34,529 nt of DNA from JBFYKJ01 sp041306005 (GCA_041306005.1 JBFYKJ010000038.1:1-34529); one strand, 5' to 3'. Shown: positions 21,864 through 30,021, numbered from the stretch's first letter. Notes: generated from the letters alone by a model not told the origin. Translations and numbers: made by a program.

Positions 21864-22754
21864 GTGATTATGTTTGCTAGGGCACTGAAGTGGTTTTTGT
21901 GGCAGCTTGCGTATGCGAACTTGTTGTTGGCAGTTTCAACGGCAGGGGCAGTTTACGTAGTAGGTCTGCTTTTGAACTTACCCGCAAATCCTACTCCCGC
22001 AGCCATCTTGTTTTTGGTCACCTTCGCCATTTACAACTTTAATCGCCATACCGACAAGCGTGAGGATGAGATAAATCACCCACGCCGCGTAGCATTTATC
22101 AAAAAATACGGGAAGATTTTGGTAATCCTTTCAGTATTTGCATATCTGTTAGCTATATGGTTATCCTTATATGGCGGCGCTGGAGCACAGTTGCTGGTTA
22201 TGGTACCCTTGGTAACCTTGGTCCTTTACAGCCTTAGATGGTTCCCTAAAAACGGTGACATCTCCGAACGCCTCAAGGAAATATTCGTCATCAAGAATCT
22301 TGTTGTGAGCGCTGCCTGGGGGGGCACGGTCACATTTTTGCCCGTACTCTATTTTGAAGCCCCTATTTCGACAGCCACATTGTGTGTATTCATCTTCTTC
22401 TTCCTGCGGTTCTTCATCAATACGGTTGTTTTTGACTTGAGGGACATAGCCGGCGATTTAAAGGAGAAAATAAACACAATACCCGTAGTGCTAGGATATA
22501 AGCGTACGCGCAATATATTCCAAGTACTGAACGCCTTTATAGGTCTGTCATTTGTTCTTGCCGTTCTTCTGAGTATCTTGCCATTGATAGCAGTTCTTTT
22601 GCTGTTCAGCACACTCTATAGCTTTATCTATTTGACTTATCTTAAGTCCGAGAAGAATATTCACTTTGTCTGCGACGTCATAGTGGATGGGGAATATTTC
22701 GTGCTGGCTGCATTTTATTACCTGATGGTTGTTTATAGCGCCGTACGCTTTTAG
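21864..22754 (+). CDS. UbiA-like membrane prenyltransferase
   Basis: About 296 residues, eight or so membrane helices. The UbiA family transfers isoprenyl chains to aromatic or other acceptors at a membrane site with two Asp-rich motifs. The second is clear: FDLRDIAGD (about 191-199) followed by the conserved INTIPVVLG. The first is altered: NFNRHTDKREDE (about 56-67) keeps N and D but not the exact NDxxDxxxD spacing, so substrate or activity may be divergent. The GTG at 21864 and ATG at 21870 are both possible starts; the gene follows the KaiC gene by 4-10 nt. Base composition is more AT-rich than its neighbours, hinting at separate acquisition. Confidence 0.8.
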   Translation: MIMFARALKWFLWQLAYANLLLAVSTAGAVYVVGLLLNLPANPTPAAILFLVTFAIYNFNRHTDKREDEINHPRRVAFIKKYGKILVILSVFAYLLAIWLSLYGGAGAQLLVMVPLVTLVLYSLRWFPKNGDISERLKEIFVIKNLVVSAAWGGTVTFLPVLYFEAPISTATLCVFIFFFLRFFINTVVFDLRDIAGDLKEKINTIPVVLGYKRTRNIFQVLNAFIGLSFVLAVLLSILPLIAVLLLFSTLYSFIYLTYLKSEKNIHFVCDVIVDGEYFVLAAFYYLMVVYSAVRF

Positions 22755-22757
22755 ACA

Positions 22758-23882
22758 ATGAAAGATGTTGTAGTCTCATGGTTTCTCAGGAATATAATTC
22801 TGCCCAAGATTGAGGACATAAACAATCCGGGTTTCATAATACTGAAGTTGTCCGGCGAGAAACGCGAGACTTATCTGCGCGAGGTAATGTTCCCGGAACA
22901 GCTCTTGACGACTATCGAAAAGAGTGTTGTGGCTAAATACGGGGCTGCAGGCGGACAGGCCATGTACTCGGCAGGTAAGAAATTTGGCTGGGAGTACGCG
23001 TCGACGTCTAATTTTAACAGGATAAGCGAGTCGTCGGTAAAGGAGCTTGAGTCATTTTCTTACAATCTGGTTAGGTACATAGAGTGCAGCTTTGCGTCGA
23101 AGTTGACGCATAAGTTAGATCTGAAGAACAAGCTTTTTAGGATACTGATGAAAGACTTTGTGATATGCAGCAAGGACGGGTTTGGATACTTGATGAGCAG
23201 TGGTGGCATATCCGGGATTTGGGCATTCATGATGCACGATAAGTCTGTCGAAGGCATCGAGCCCAAGTGCCAAGGCCGGGGGGATCGCATGTGTGAAGTC
23301 ATTTGCGCCCCCCTCAAAGTCCTGCGAGGTATGGGGCTGAAGCCTAAGTTCGTTGAAACCGATCTACAAGAGCGAAAGATCACAAAGGAATACCTTAGTT
23401 TTAACAAAATTAGAACGGCGTCATACGCAACAAAATCGATGAAGGATATGGTTGCTTCGGGCATGTTTGAGCATGCCCACGGGATCATGAACTTCAGGAA
23501 GGAGCGATACTTCTTGCTGGAGTCTAGTTGCATATACCTGCTTGAAAAAGAGCTGTGTAAGCTCAAGGGTGGCGATGGATTGATGTACAAGCTTGCCTTT
23601 GACTTCGGAAAATCGCTTGTTACTGGGCCGCAAACCCCTGCGTTCATAACTGACTATATGTCCGCTCTTGGATGGGGCGATGTATATGCCAGTGTGAAGG
23701 ATGGCCATTATAGGGTAGTGTCCTTACACTACCCCTGGACGGAATATGCCGCCGACTCAAATTTCATAATATTCAGGGGCTTAGTTTCAGGCATGCTCTC
23801 AAAAATAACCGGTAAACAGGTAGACTTAAAAGAGGTTCAATCAAGTTTAACTTCGGGGTCGCTGGATATAATAGCTTCTTAG
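22758..23882 (+). CDS. Protein with two V4R-like (4-vinyl reductase) domains
   Basis: 374 residues, no membrane segment. Each half resembles the V4R small-molecule binding fold: the first has KYGAAGGQAMYSAGKKFG (about 59-76) and ends ..PKCQGRGDRMCEVICAP (about 172-188), with the Cys pair that V4R domains use for metal or ligand; the second has GLMYKLAFDFGKS and the typical end FRGLVSGMLSKITGKQVDLKEVQ but has lost the Cys pair. The family senses hydrophobic ligands in bacteria and archaea. Directly after the UbiA-like gene (3 nt), so it may bind that enzyme's prenylated product. Assigned by motif pattern only. Confidence 0.65.
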   Translation: MKDVVVSWFLRNIILPKIEDINNPGFIILKLSGEKRETYLREVMFPEQLLTTIEKSVVAKYGAAGGQAMYSAGKKFGWEYASTSNFNRISESSVKELESFSYNLVRYIECSFASKLTHKLDLKNKLFRILMKDFVICSKDGFGYLMSSGGISGIWAFMMHDKSVEGIEPKCQGRGDRMCEVICAPLKVLRGMGLKPKFVETDLQERKITKEYLSFNKIRTASYATKSMKDMVASGMFEHAHGIMNFRKERYFLLESSCIYLLEKELCKLKGGDGLMYKLAFDFGKSLVTGPQTPAFITDYMSALGWGDVYASVKDGHYRVVSLHYPWTEYAADSNFIIFRGLVSGMLSKITGKQVDLKEVQSSLTSGSLDIIAS

Positions 23883-24155
23883 CTATTTCTCGATTTTTCT
23901 GAGGAAGTAAGCTGTCGGTTTGCCCAAGAGCCGAGTAAGGCTATAAATTTCATCTACGCACTCCACAACTTCTAGTTTTTCCAGTTCACGTAGCTCTTGG
24001 CGGACCTCATACTTATCAGCTTCCACAAAATTGACGATTTCGTCAAAGAACCTTGCCTTCTCGTTCAAGCAGAGGATTATTCTTACTCGCAGGTCATTTG
24101 CGAATATCTTGCGCGCTAGTGGTGCCGCCTCATACAGTTCAGGAAGCTTTGCCAT
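23883..24155 (-). CDS. Small winged-helix regulator (ArsR-like)
   Basis: 90 residues, one winged helix: LARKIFANDLRVRIILCLNEKA then FFDEIVNFVEADKYEVRQELRELEKLEVVECVD and a short beta wing. No Cys metal site. Its stop abuts the end of the V4R-like gene (convergent, no gap), and its start faces the iteron-rich intergenic region. It is a candidate for the protein that binds the GTTACGCTAC repeats, by proximity only. Confidence 0.75.
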   Translation of the reverse strand: MAKLPELYEAAPLARKIFANDLRVRIILCLNEKARFFDEIVNFVEADKYEVRQELRELEKLEVVECVDEIYSLTRLLGKPTAYFLRKIEK

Positions 24156-24671
24156 ATTTAGATTTCAATTTAAGACCTAAAAAACGGGTCGGGCCGATTA
24201 GTTTGCCTGGAGGTAAGATCACTTTGGCTTGGGTGGCCCTCTGAGAAGGCAAAACGGGCCCGGTCTGGTGTGGCGGGCATAGCGTAACCAAAGCCGTTAC
24301 GCTACAAGATTCGAGTTACGCTACAACGCGCAAAAGTTACGCTACAAACTTAAGATCTGAGTTACGCTACAGCGCTTGTAGCGTAACTAAAAACATGCAT
24401 CGGTCGGACCACCGCTCACTTTTAATTTTCCTTAAAACAGCTAATCTAAGGCACTTTCCAGCTTCCTTAGACCATCACATTGCGCGCAGTTTAAAGAACT
24501 CTTTTGAGACAAAAACCGGATAATCTGCACTCAGGTTTGATTATAGAAATTCTCAGAAAAAGATAGTGCAGTCGCCCCATTCTACCACCGCTCACTGCTC
24601 AAACCGGGGTCAGTTTTAATACCCCCTTCGAGCAAAAAGATGCGGCAGTAAGCCAAGTTTAAGGAACGAAA
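24156..24671. other. 516-nt intergenic region with iteron cluster 1
   Basis: No gene seen. It holds the first GTTACGCTAC cluster (24280-24387) and a 13-bp direct repeat ACCACCGCTCACT at 24408-24420 and 24584-24596. A TATA-like AGTTTTAATACC near 24610-24621 and AAGGAACG near 24661 precede the four-helix bundle gene. Confidence 0.7.
24280..24387. repeat. GTTACGCTACA iteron cluster 1 (six copies)
   Basis: Forward copies at 24296-24306, 24315-24325, 24336-24346 and 24361-24371; inverse at 24280-24288 (partial) and 24377-24387. The last two face each other as perfect 11-bp arms with a 5-bp spacer (GCGCT). Starts are 19, 21 and 25 bp apart. Such iterons often bind an initiator or a repressor. Confidence 0.85.
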
Positions 24672-25031
24672 ATGACACAAGATTTCAAGAAACTGAAAGT
24701 CTATGACGAGGCATATCGCCTTGCGAAAGACTTGTACAACGAGCTAAAGGACGTGAAGAGCAACTTCCGGCTGAAGGAGCAGATCTTCGGCTCGACGACC
24801 GCGATCTGCGCCAACCTAGCTGAGATGTCGGCCTTCGACAACAAGAACGCGCAGAGGCAAAAGGTGGCGACGTGCCTAGGCGAAGCGAACGAGACAGAGT
24901 TCTGGCTGAACTTTTGCAAGGATGTCGGGCTTCTAAACGAGAGCAAATTCAAGGACTTCGCGAACCGGCTCAAGATAACCCGGATGATGCTCTTCAACCT
25001 GCACAAGGCAGTCAAAGCGGAGGTGGAATAA
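24672..25031 (+). CDS. Four-helix bundle protein (TIGR02436 / S23-type)
   Basis: 119 residues, all helical: FKKLKVYDEAYRLAKDLYNEL, then RLKEQIFGSTTAICANLAEMSAF, ARQKVATCLGEANETEFWLNFC and a C-terminal helix. This matches the family that includes proteins in rRNA intervening sequences and the Avd accessory protein of diversity-generating retroelements; it forms pentameric barrels that bind nucleic acid in the studied members. No reverse transcriptase or template repeat is seen nearby. It sits between two related iteron clusters with a 30-residue ORF one base downstream, so it looks like a cassette. Confidence 0.85.
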   Translation: MTQDFKKLKVYDEAYRLAKDLYNELKDVKSNFRLKEQIFGSTTAICANLAEMSAFDNKNAQRQKVATCLGEANETEFWLNFCKDVGLLNESKFKDFANRLKITRMMLFNLHKAVKAEVE

Positions 25032-25032
25032 G

Positions 25033-25125
25033 ATGTACAAAAGACTGATCAAGGGGAATTGGTACCTATATAGATCCGTGCGAAAGGACGGCACAGTCTA
25101 CGGCATGTATATGGGCAAGGCATAA
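25033..25125 (+). CDS. 30-residue basic peptide
   Basis: Starts one nucleotide after the four-helix bundle stop. The sequence MYKRLIKGNWYLYRSVRKDG, then TVYGMYMGKA, has the pattern 'YxYrSvRkdGkvxxxYxGka' found in short archaeal mobile-element peptides and at the N-termini of some transposases, where it forms a beta-hairpin. Tight coupling to the upstream gene and the recognisable pattern support a real gene; it is too short for certainty. Confidence 0.55.
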   Translation: MYKRLIKGNWYLYRSVRKDGTVYGMYMGKA

Positions 25126-25163
25126 TCTCCCTATAGTCCGCTTCCAACTATTTCTTCATGCAA

Positions 25164-25249
25164 GTTACGCTACAAACTTGAGATTCGAGTTACGCTACAA
25201 AACCTGAAATATTCGCCAAAGTTACGCTACAAGTGCGGGTTACGCTACA
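25164..25249. repeat. GTTACGCTACA iteron cluster 2 (four copies)
   Basis: Copies at 25164-25174, 25189-25199, 25221-25231 and 25239-25249, all forward. The spacer context CAAACTTGAGATTCGA between copies resembles CAAACTTAAGATCTGA in cluster 1, so the clusters come from one duplication. They flank the four-helix bundle/30-residue pair. Confidence 0.85.
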
Positions 25250-25347
25250 GGCCCGTGAACAGGACCGGACCGGTTTGAGGTTCTTAGAGGCGCGGAGCTT
25301 CTTACGCTAAGTCTCCTGCTAAGATACGCGAGCGCCGACCCAAACAA

Positions 25348-26112
25348 TTATCTTTCTGGTCCAAAAACTCGAAGGTAGAATAGAACAAAAAACTGCAGCA
25401 CTATTGCAAGATTTTTAGTTTCATCGAAGAGCGCTTTCTCAGATTTTCTAAAACGGGTAGTTTTCTTGTAATAAACTATAGATTTAGTCCCTACCGTATA
25501 CCTTGCATGAAGAATACTATTTCTAAAATCCCCCTCAAATAGCTCAGAAAGGGTTCTCTCATTTTCCTCAAATCTTCGAAGAATCTCCAAGAACGGCCCC
25601 AAGGTTATATATTCCCTGTCTTTGTCTTTGCCTTTGATTTGCCGATAAACTTGAATTAAAAAATCTTCAGAGACTACATTTTTAAAAATTTCTTGCATCG
25701 AACAATACAGAATAGCCAATATTCTCAGTTTGTATTTCATATCTAGAGTTGTGCTCCCCATTACATGGTTTATAAATTTTGGGTACTCTAGCGCTTCTTT
25801 GAGGGTATGCTCATCCCCTTTTATGGACAGCCTAAGCACCTCCTGTTGCGTTTTTATCCAAATCACAAACTCGAGTGCTTTAAGGACGCGTCCTTCAAGT
25901 TTCTTAGTGGTTGCTTTGTCATTAAAAAAGTTTTTCAGTGCAACCTCATATTGCGTGTCAAATCTCTTACTCGTATATAGCCCCCGGATGCCGTGTAACC
26001 AAAGATATGCGTCTATCAGACTTCCCGTTGTTAAGCGCTCTACATTTTTATAACGTCCCAAATAGGTCCTTGCTTGTTTAATTTCCACCCTCAAATTAGA
26101 TAATGTTTTCAT
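25348..26112 (-). CDS. HEPN-like protein coupled to a type IIG restriction enzyme
   Basis: 254 residues, mostly alpha-helical, no membrane segment. Near the C-terminus FRNSILHARY carries R-x4-H, the motif of HEPN ribonucleases, in which the Arg and His form the active site; helices before and after fit the HEPN bundle. Translation is coupled to the upstream restriction-modification gene (ATGA overlap). HEPN partners of defence enzymes usually cleave RNA or act as toxins when the system is disturbed; this role is inference. AT-rich like its partner. Confidence 0.55.
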   Translation of the reverse strand: MKTLSNLRVEIKQARTYLGRYKNVERLTTGSLIDAYLWLHGIRGLYTSKRFDTQYEVALKNFFNDKATTKKLEGRVLKALEFVIWIKTQQEVLRLSIKGDEHTLKEALEYPKFINHVMGSTTLDMKYKLRILAILYCSMQEIFKNVVSEDFLIQVYRQIKGKDKDREYITLGPFLEILRRFEENERTLSELFEGDFRNSILHARYTVGTKSIVYYKKTTRFRKSEKALFDETKNLAIVLQFFVLFYLRVFGPER

Positions 26113-29100
26113 TGGGTAGCTTCGACAATTTTAATCTCTTCTTCCGTCAGCCCATACAACTCGTAGACAAGCTTGTCTATCTGCTTGTCGACGGCGTCGA
26201 TTTGGCGCTGTAGCGTAGTTTTTTCGTCCGGAGTTTTTGTGTTAGCTATTCGTTTGTGAAGATCTACAATCTGAGAAACCCTACTCTCTATTAAGCTTCT
26301 CTGCTGTTCCGATGCTTGGATGATTGGTAATTGTTCTATATATTGCTTATTTGCAGCGAAATAACCTCCATGGAATGTCGTTGCCACGCGTTTCAGATAA
26401 AAGTCAAGTAAACGTGAGTTTAATAGCGCACAGAGATATTTCAAGCTTTCTGCCCCATCCCTTGTAGTAATCCCATAACCGCCAGTTGTAACATTGATAA
26501 AATAAAGGTTGTCTACATAATCGGGATATGCAGCAAGATTGGTTATCATATACGGAATCATAATCTTGGGATTTTCCCACATCGCCAGATTTTGTGTTCG
26601 CCCAAACCGATACCATCCAGTATCTCTGAATTTACCTTTTTCCCTGCTAGATAATAACTCGCGGTTTTGGTTTAGATATGCCCACGCTAATGGAAAATTC
26701 TCTTGCATCTCCTTTTGCGTAAAAAGTCGAGCCTGACCGTTGTTTACTTCGTAAGGGAACAGCACAAGCGCAGTTGGCTTAGCATAATAGCGTCCAATGC
26801 TTCCGCTTCTTACTACACGTTTGAGAATTGCTGATTCTATCAGAATGGGTTTACCAAGTTCGACAGATCTTACTTCGGTTACACCTTTACACTCACCTTT
26901 AAAATCTTTAAACAAGAAAACAGTATCCGCACTAGTTATTGGCCCCTGATAAATTCTAGCAGCGACACCGATTAATTTGGTCGGGATTTTGCTAAGCTTC
27001 TCAAACAGCTCAGCGCTTTTCCCCGTCACAAAGTTCCATTCACTTTGAGTAACCGTTTTCAAATCAAGTTTGCCCTCTTCAACTTTTTTAAACGCACGCC
27101 AAGCATCCAAATCACCAACTTTGGCGAAGCTGAATTTTCTGGCCTTATTGTCTTTGGTCAAGAACAACAAGCACGTATACGTAGTCGCCTTTTCAAACAC
27201 CTGTTGGTCACTGAAGTGCACAATCTCGCTTAAATTTTGCCCATCTGCTATCAGTTTTCTAAGCGGTTCGCCATACTGCGCATTGAAGAACTTGTGCGGA
27301 CAGATGAAACCTAACCGACCCCCCACACTCAAAAGGCTTAACCCTTTCTCGATGAACACCACATAAATGTCATAATTCCCTTTGCTTGCTGACGCATATT
27401 CCTCTTTGTAAAACTCAACCTCTATCGGGGCCCACTCTTTCATAGCTTGTATCCTTATGTAAGGCGGATTCCCGATCACCGCATCGAACTTGAACGGGAA
27501 CTCTTTTTCCCAGTCAAACACATTGACCTTCTGCTGTTCCTCTGCAGTCAGCCTAGTCTGCCCGGCATAGAACTCCGGCCCGATCAGGCTGTTCCCGCAC
27601 TTGATGTTGTTATCCAAATCCGGCAGCGCCCTCTCGCGAACAAGCTTCTTCTGCGCCAATAACGTGTCTTGGTTCTCGTTCTCCAAGACCTTCAGCAATA
27701 AGTTAAGCTTCGTCACCTCCACAGCCTGCGAGTCAATGTCCACGCCATGGATGTTATTCAAGAGTATCCGTTTCTTCTCCTTAGTCGTTAGGTACCACTG
27801 ACCCCCTTTGCCCTGGTAAACCTCATCTTTGAACTTCTCCGGCTTGTTCGCCACATACCAGTCCCGATGATAATCCAACAACTTGGTATACGCCCCTATC
27901 AGGAAGCTCCCGGAGCCGCACGCGGGGTCTAGAACCTTCAGCTCGGAGACCTGCTTAGGTGTCTTTCCCTCGACCAGCTTCCCAACAGTGTTCTCCACAA
28001 TATAATCGACGATATACTTTGGTGTGTAATAGACCCCACCCGCTTTCTTGACCTCTGGCTTTTCTTCCACAACCGCCCGGTGGGCGGGCGTCAGCCTGAT
28101 CACCTTCCCTAAAAACTGTTCATAGACATTCCCCAAGATGTCAACGCCCAGGACCGAGAACTCGTAGGGGCATTTTGGGTAATATAGCCTCTTTATGATG
28201 TCCTGCAAAGGCTTATCATCGATTTGGATGGCCGTCGTCAGCTCATCGGGCGAAGACTTCCTCCCGCGCTCTTCCCTGAAGTGGAAGAGCCCGGAGTTGT
28301 ATTTCTCGTCTGCAGCTTCAAACAGCTCCTTAAGCCGCTTGTAAACCTCCCCCTTAGACGCCAGCTCCTGCAGCTGCCCGTAGGGCTCTATGCCCCTGTC
28401 CTCGCATATCCTCAGAAAGAGGATCCTGTCGATTGTCTTCTGAACGGCGAAGTTCATCTCGGGTATGCTGAGCCTTATGTTCTTCAGGGCGATGTTCTTT
28501 GCCAGCTCCTCGCGCCAACTCTCGATCTCCTTGAGGAACTCGTCGCCGACCTCAGAAGTCCCTCTTTTACCTTTAACCCCTTCGGCGAACTTGTCGAATG
28601 AACCTTGTTCTATCGCAGCCTTCGAAAACACGCTCGCAATCTCATCCCACTTCGCGGCATAATCAGTATACTTAATCAGCATCACCCTGGCCACGCTCGC
28701 CGCATCATTGGGATTTGGCTTCACATTGCAGTCATAGACCGCGAACTCCTCAAAGTCAGTCAGTATCGCAAGGGGCAAATCGGCGTTCCAGGAATACCTG
28801 CGTACTTGGTAAGCCGGAGCGACATCTCTCTCCACGCTCACGGACGGCTTCTTGGTCTCAAGGAAGAACTTCCTCGTCCCGCCTATCCTGAAGGAGTAAT
28901 CCGGCGCCTTGGTGGTCGCCCCTATCTTGAGCGCGTCCTCGTGGATGACGTCTTTGTACGCCTCCGCTTTCCCAGACTTGTTATCCACGTCCCAGCCCAA
29001 GGCTTCGAAGAGCGGGTCGACAAACTCGCGCCTTACCTGGGTCTCGTTGTAGCTTGCGTTGAGGTACTCCCTCTTGTTCCGCTCGAAGCGCTCTACAAGT

Positions 29101-29126
29101 TCCAAAACCTTAGGCGGTGCAGCCAT
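26109..29126 (-). CDS. Type IIG restriction-modification enzyme (fused endonuclease, N6-adenine methyltransferase and specificity domain)
   Basis: 1005 residues, the size of Eco57I/MmeI-like enzymes. N-terminal nuclease domain with D76 in APDYSF and E90-x-K92 in FFLETKKP, the PD-(D/E)xK core. Helical linker at about 180-370 (EVGDEFLKEIESWREELAKN). Methyltransferase motif I DPACGSGSFLIGAY near 400 and motif IV NPPY near 554, so N6-adenine methylation. The C-terminal half (about 680-960) is a TaqI-like target recognition domain followed by a coiled coil (HKRIANTKTPDEKTTLQRQI). All catalytic motifs are present. Recognition sequence cannot be read. A GTAGCGTAAC iteron lies 35 nt before the start, so the element's regulator may control it. 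Confidence 0.92.
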   Translation of the reverse strand: MAAPPKVLELVERFERNKREYLNASYNETQVRREFVDPLFEALGWDVDNKSGKAEAYKDVIHEDALKIGATTKAPDYSFRIGGTRKFFLETKKPSVSVERDVAPAYQVRRYSWNADLPLAILTDFEEFAVYDCNVKPNPNDAASVARVMLIKYTDYAAKWDEIASVFSKAAIEQGSFDKFAEGVKGKRGTSEVGDEFLKEIESWREELAKNIALKNIRLSIPEMNFAVQKTIDRILFLRICEDRGIEPYGQLQELASKGEVYKRLKELFEAADEKYNSGLFHFREERGRKSSPDELTTAIQIDDKPLQDIIKRLYYPKCPYEFSVLGVDILGNVYEQFLGKVIRLTPAHRAVVEEKPEVKKAGGVYYTPKYIVDYIVENTVGKLVEGKTPKQVSELKVLDPACGSGSFLIGAYTKLLDYHRDWYVANKPEKFKDEVYQGKGGQWYLTTKEKKRILLNNIHGVDIDSQAVEVTKLNLLLKVLENENQDTLLAQKKLVRERALPDLDNNIKCGNSLIGPEFYAGQTRLTAEEQQKVNVFDWEKEFPFKFDAVIGNPPYIRIQAMKEWAPIEVEFYKEEYASASKGNYDIYVVFIEKGLSLLSVGGRLGFICPHKFFNAQYGEPLRKLIADGQNLSEIVHFSDQQVFEKATTYTCLLFLTKDNKARKFSFAKVGDLDAWRAFKKVEEGKLDLKTVTQSEWNFVTGKSAELFEKLSKIPTKLIGVAARIYQGPITSADTVFLFKDFKGECKGVTEVRSVELGKPILIESAILKRVVRSGSIGRYYAKPTALVLFPYEVNNGQARLFTQKEMQENFPLAWAYLNQNRELLSSREKGKFRDTGWYRFGRTQNLAMWENPKIMIPYMITNLAAYPDYVDNLYFINVTTGGYGITTRDGAESLKYLCALLNSRLLDFYLKRVATTFHGGYFAANKQYIEQLPIIQASEQQRSLIESRVSQIVDLHKRIANTKTPDEKTTLQRQIDAVDKQIDKLVYELYGLTEEEIKIVEATQ

Positions 29127-29160
29127 CGCTTATTCTACAACGCCTCAAACTAAAAGCCAC

Positions 29161-29170
29161 GTAGCGTAAC
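29161..29170 (-). promoter_or_regulatory. Single GTTACGCTAC site before the restriction gene
   Basis: GTTACGCTAC on the minus strand, 35-44 nt upstream of the restriction gene's start codon, where an operator or promoter upstream element would lie. Confidence 0.5.
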
Positions 29171-29255
29171 CCGCGCTTTTATTCGGGTCCTCGCTAATCA
29201 TCGCAAGAACAGGACCGAGGACTCAAGACAGAAGACTCTGTTTCCCTTAGCATCC

Positions 29256-29269
29256 AAGACCGAAGACCC
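29256..29269 (-). repeat. Arm-like motif near attR (GGGTCTTCGGTCTT inverted)
   Basis: AAGACCGAAGACCC; its reverse complement equals 4295-4308. Neighbouring CAAGACAGAAGACTC (about 29224-29238) resembles the inverse of the attL repeats. It lies 20 nt from the att core. Confidence 0.6.
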
Positions 29270-29288
29270 ACGACTGGCGGCTCCAAAT

Positions 29289-29348
29289 TCCCGCCGGGGG
29301 CTCTTCACCTTTTGTCCAAATCCCGCCCGATAATTTATCTTCGCTTAG
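29289..29348 (+). repeat. attR core and 60-bp direct repeat R1
   Basis: Starts with the tRNA-Thr 3' end (CCCGCCGGGGGCTCTTCACC) and continues TTTTGTCCAAATCCCGCCCG, then AT-rich promoter sequence to CTTCGCTTAG. The second copy R2 is at 30110-30168 with one G fewer. The inner GTCCAAATCCCGCC is itself another fragment of the tRNA T arm (18261-18274). Confidence 0.88.
29331..29340 (+). promoter_or_regulatory. TATA-like box in R1
   Basis: TAATTTATCT, 31 nt before the ATG at 29362; the identical box in R2 lies 32 nt before the pentein gene start. Confidence 0.55.
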
Positions 29349-29361
29349 GCCTTAGTTAGGC

Positions 29362-30018
29362 ATGTCCGCACACGAATTGAAACTAGGCTTACGAATAATA
29401 CCCTACAAAACAGGCCTGCTAATCAGCAAGAGAAAACGGCTGGATAGGCTGAGGGCACATCTATTTGGGGATTCCTATGCCCGAGGGTTTGCATTTAGAG
29501 TTGATAAGGGACACCCGAACGATGAGCTCTTTTTTACCAGTGAAGAACTAAGGGGCGTTCTTGAGAAAAATCCCGATTGGCATGGCAGACTTATTGGTCA
29601 CATAGATTACGAGATAGCTCCACGCGCAGATCGTAAAACCCGACGCTTCAATCGTGAACACCCTAAGCATGCGATACCTGCGAAATCTCTTTACACCCTA
29701 CAATATTACCCATTTATGTTCCCTGAGGCGGGTTCGGCGAAACTGGATGTGTACTATGATATGACCCACAAGGGGATTGCAATAGGGTTGGAGGAAAGGA
29801 CCATGAGGTTGATGGCAAAGAAATTTCCCAACTATAAATTCACCCCTTGGGGCCAGAATACGGATGCCCGGCAGGACCAGCTTAAAAAATGGGGGGTCGA
29901 TAAAGATTGGTATTCCCCCGCTGAGTACGCTAATCATCTAGCTACTGTTCTCGCAGGGTGGAATAGAGCGCCGAGAGAGAAGCGTAGTCCTAAGAAAGGG
30001 GCTCTTAAAAAGTTGTAA
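29362..30018 (+). CDS. Unknown 218-residue protein (cassette gene)
   Basis: I do not recognise this family. Soluble, rich in Lys/Arg/Tyr/His with no membrane segment; about residues 85-100 are very basic (RADRKTRRFNREHPKH) and the C-terminus is basic (REKRSPKKGALKKL), which favours nucleic acid contact. Possible catalytic-type residues include the HIDYE and DVYYDMTHKG segments. It is the only gene between direct repeats R1 and R2 and is followed 7 nt later by a tRNA-end hairpin unit. It is transcribed from a duplicated copy of the promoter of the downstream gene. Codon use is less GC-biased than its chromosomal neighbours. Confidence 0.7.
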   Translation: MSAHELKLGLRIIPYKTGLLISKRKRLDRLRAHLFGDSYARGFAFRVDKGHPNDELFFTSEELRGVLEKNPDWHGRLIGHIDYEIAPRADRKTRRFNREHPKHAIPAKSLYTLQYYPFMFPEAGSAKLDVYYDMTHKGIAIGLEERTMRLMAKKFPNYKFTPWGQNTDARQDQLKKWGVDKDWYSPAEYANHLATVLAGWNRAPREKRSPKKGALKKL

Positions 30019-30021
30019 GAA

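Larger units (their letters stand above)
18281..29312. mobile_element. Integrative element in tRNA-Thr (about 11 kb)
   Basis: Bounded by a 23-bp direct repeat of the tRNA-Thr 3' end (18269-18291, 29290-29312), with a tyrosine integrase just inside the left end. GTTACGCTAC iterons are scattered through it (19527, 19651, two clusters, 29161). Cargo: regulators, two KaiC-like ATPases, UbiA-like and V4R-like proteins, a four-helix bundle gene and a type IIG restriction enzyme with a HEPN-like partner. No replication or virion genes are recognisable, so it looks like an integrated plasmid-like or defence island element. Base composition shifts to AT-rich at about 21860-23900 and 25340-27450, suggesting mixed origin. 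Confidence 0.85.

Noticed and set aside
24672..25031. Diversity-generating retroelement (Avd-like protein)
   Set aside because: No reverse transcriptase, template repeat or variable repeat is found nearby.
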